Assembly: GCA_937996825.1 (NCBI GenBank) | Contig: CALKUJ010000085.1 | Coordinates: 1 to 7,873, forward strand | Length of the DNA: 7,873 bases | Source: an uncultured Polynucleobacter sp. | GTDB taxonomy: Bacteria > Pseudomonadota > Gammaproteobacteria > Burkholderiales > Burkholderiaceae | Reading direction: 5' to 3' | Shown: in pieces, positions 5,808 through 7,873 of the stretch | Numbering within the stretch: position 1 is the first letter of the stretch | Layout: each line of letters starts with the position of its first letter | The notes under the pieces: model-generated | The model's input: only the letters and a program-made list of their open reading frames with translations | Told to the model about the DNA's origin: nothing | The model's database searches: none | Program-made: the position numbers and the translations under genes

Positions 5808-7873
5808 TATTCACCTCTGATTTTTCATCAGACCTAGCCCCGAGCTTCACACCTAACTCTGCATCAACCGCGTCCATGGCTTGTCTTGCTTGAGTATCAT
5901 ACATCCGACGGTAGACACCACCCAAAGACATCAACTGATCGTGTCCGCCTTGCTCAATGATTTGACCTCTATCCAAGACAATCAAACGATCTGCTTTGCG
6001 CAGTGTTGATAAACGGTGAGCAATCGCAATCGTGGTTCGACCTTTGACCAAGTTATCTAAAGCCTTTTGGATCTCTTTTTCAGTCGTACTATCAACTGAG
6101 GAAGTTGCCTCATCAAGTATCAAAATCTGTGGATCAATCAACAAAGCTCTTGCAATCGAAATACGCTGTCTTTCACCACCAGACAAAGACTGACCTCTTT
6201 CACCAACCAAAGAATCATAGCCATGCGGCAGTCTTAGGATAAATTCATGAGCATGAGCAGCTCTCGCGGCTGAGATGATTTCTGCCCGAGTGGCGTTAGG
6301 CTTCCCGTAGGCAATGTTTTCAGCAATCGTGCCGAAGAACAAAAATGGTTCTTGTAAAACCAAACCAATATGTCTGCGATAGTCAGCCACCGCGATTGAA
6401 CGAATATCAACGCCATCCAAACGAATCGTTCCTTCAGCAGCATCATAAAAACGACAAATCAAGTTGACCAAAGTACTTTTACCAGAGCCGCTGTGACCAA
6501 CGAGACCAATCATCTCACCAGGAGCAATCTTTAGGTTAATCCCGCGCGTCACAGATCGATTACCGTATCTGAAGCCCACATTATTGAGCTCAATGAGACC
6601 CTGCACTTTTGTTAGTTTGACTGGCTGACTCGGTTCAGGAACACTGGATACGTGATCCAAAATATCAAAAATACGTTTAGACGCTGTAGCGGCCTGTTGA
6701 GTGAAAGCAACAATGCGGCTCATAGAATCTAGGCGAGTGTAAAAACGTCCTATGTAGGCCAAGCATGCGGTCAACATACCAACGGTGATGGCATCGTGTG
6801 AAATCTGCCAAATACCAAAAGCCCAAACCACCAACAAGCCGATTTCCGTTAACAAAGTGATGGTTGGAGAAAACAGAGCCCACACTCTATTGACCCGATC
6901 ATTCACTGCCAAGTTATGTTCATTCGCCAATCTAAAACGATCAGACTCACGCTCCTCTTGAGCAAATGCTTTCACCACACGAACGCCTGGAATTGTGTCA
7001 GCCAAGACACTGGTCACCTCTGACCAAATACGGTCTATTTTTTCAAAGCCATAACGCAATTTATCTCGCACCACATGAATGGCCCATCCAATGAATGGTA
7101 AAGGTGTGAGTGTCACCAAAGCTAACCACGGATCGATTGAAATCAAGATCGCAGCAGTCATCAAGATCATTAAGACATCAGTTGCAAAGTCCAAAAGATG
7201 TAATGACAAGAATAAGCAAATGCGGTCTGACTCTGAGCCAATACGAGCCATCAAATCACCCGTTCTCTTACCGCCAAAATACTCCAAAGATAGCTTCATC
7301 AAATGTTGGTAAGTGGTGGTTCGAAGATCAGCGCCAATGCGCTCACTCACCAAAGCCAAAATATAGGTCTTAGCCCAACCGAGGACCCAAGCCAAGATCG
7401 CAGCACCGAGCAAGGCGCCCAAATAAAGCAAGGTTAAATTGACATTGATCTCTTGACCACTTTGATAAGGCAACAAAATATCATCCATCAATGGCATGGT
7501 CAGATAAGGTGGCACCAAGGTTGCCGCAGTCGAAGCAAGAGTTAAGGCAAAGCCTGCAAATAATTGACCTTTGTATGGTTTAGCAAAGCGCCAAAGCCTT
7601 AACAAAGTCCAGGTTGATGGTGGCGTTAAATTCTCTGAACTACAAGCTGGACACTCGTCTTGATCAGGTGGAAGCGGTACCCAACAAGTTGGACATAGAG
7701 GCTGGGTATTTTCAGCTAAATCAGCATTGAATTTACCCAAAGACTTGGCCAACTCAATCTGAAAATGTTGCAGCAATCGATTCGCCAAAGGATTTTGTGC
7801 CAAGGTGAATCGCCAGCTAGCCAACCTTCCAGTTTTGCTGAGCAACTCTAAGTTGGCTACGCCAGCATGATCA
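5800..7873 (-). CDS. ABC exporter with N-terminal zinc ribbon (5' partial)
   Basis: This is a half-size type I ABC exporter in which membrane and ATPase domains are fused; it would work as a dimer in the inner membrane. Numbering from the TTG at 7845: a helical N-terminal part, then a four-cysteine zinc ribbon (C51-P-T-C54 and C65-P-A-C68). About six membrane helices follow between residues 95 and 375. The nucleotide-binding domain has Walker A GHSGSGKST (450-458), Q-loop Q498, signature LSGGE (554-558), Walker B ILILDE (574-579) and switch H610. The frame stays open past that TTG to the window edge (upstream residues D-H-A-G-V-A-N-L-E) and the TTG has no ribosome site, so the true start lies beyond 7873. 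The stop overlaps the DUF1854 start. Export substrate is not shown. The DUF1854 partnership points to the cyanophycin-associated subfamily rather than to MsbA or drug exporters. Confidence 0.92.
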   Translation of the reverse strand, partial: DHAGVANLELLSKTGRLASWRFTLAQNPLANRLLQHFQIELAKSLGKFNADLAENTQPLCPTCWVPLPPDQDECPACSSENLTPPSTWTLLRLWRFAKPYKGQLFAGFALTLASTAATLVPPYLTMPLMDDILLPYQSGQEINVNLTLLYLGALLGAAILAWVLGWAKTYILALVSERIGADLRTTTYQHLMKLSLEYFGGKRTGDLMARIGSESDRICLFLSLHLLDFATDVLMILMTAAILISIDPWLALVTLTPLPFIGWAIHVVRDKLRYGFEKIDRIWSEVTSVLADTIPGVRVVKAFAQEERESDRFRLANEHNLAVNDRVNRVWALFSPTITLLTEIGLLVVWAFGIWQISHDAITVGMLTACLAYIGRFYTRLDSMSRIVAFTQQAATASKRIFDILDHVSSVPEPSQPVKLTKVQGLIELNNVGFRYGNRSVTRGINLKIAPGEMIGLVGHSGSGKSTLVNLICRFYDAAEGTIRLDGVDIRSIAVADYRRHIGLVLQEPFLFFGTIAENIAYGKPNATRAEIISAARAAHAHEFILRLPHGYDSLVGERGQSLSGGERQRISIARALLIDPQILILDEATSSVDSTTEKEIQKALDNLVKGRTTIAIAHRLSTLRKADRLIVLDRGQIIEQGGHDQLMSLGGVYRRMYDTQARQAMDAVDAELGVKLGARSDEKSEVNNG

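Noticed and set aside
7079..7373. Overlapping plus-strand frames of 77 and 87 codons opposite the ABC exporter
   Set aside because: Both are antisense to the conserved membrane domain, overlap each other in different frames and have low-complexity basic composition.
7843..7845. TTG at 7845 as the start of the ABC exporter
   Set aside because: There is no ribosome site before it, and the frame continues open to the window edge with protein-like residues, so the gene is treated as 5' truncated by the window.

Overview
The window looks like chromosomal DNA of a betaproteobacterium of the order Burkholderiales. The closest match by feel is a small-genome freshwater lineage such as Polynucleobacter. 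This rests on the moderately AT-rich composition, the pepN-fbp gene order, the style of the encoded proteins and the compact packing. It is an inference from family knowledge, not a database result. No tRNA, rRNA, insertion sequence, CRISPR array or prophage gene is visible.

Layout from left to right. Positions 1-331 hold the 3' end of aminopeptidase N (pepN, plus strand). It is followed after 13 bases by a complete class I fructose-1,6-bisphosphatase gene (fbp, 345-1331). A perfect, probably bidirectional hairpin terminator (1357-1394) separates this plus-strand pair from a minus-strand block. The first minus-strand unit is an APC-family amino acid permease (3895 to 2522) whose stop codon overlaps the start of alanine dehydrogenase (ald, 2525 to 1410) as ATGA. 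Together they form an alanine or related amino acid uptake and deamination unit. Its 282-base upstream region (3896-4177) carries three heptads of the form (T/A)TTC(C/T)TA exactly 22 bases apart. The central heptad belongs to a perfect 14-base palindrome. The layout resembles an array bound by a BvgA/NarL-type response regulator.

Further right is a second minus-strand operon, running from beyond the window edge (7873) to 4178. It encodes a zinc-ribbon-tagged ABC exporter (5' end missing), a DUF1854 protein overlapping it by 8 bases, and a 381-residue protein. I read the last as a divergent relative of Bacillus spore transglutaminase (Tgl): the cysteine motif and the GDxxxFxNP block are visible, but the acidic partner residues are not conserved. 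From memory, ABC transporters and DUF1854 proteins of exactly this kind are named after their association with cyanophycin metabolism. Cyanophycin synthetase genes may therefore lie just upstream, outside the window. A transglutaminase-like enzyme in the same operon as those two genes is the most intriguing part of this region.
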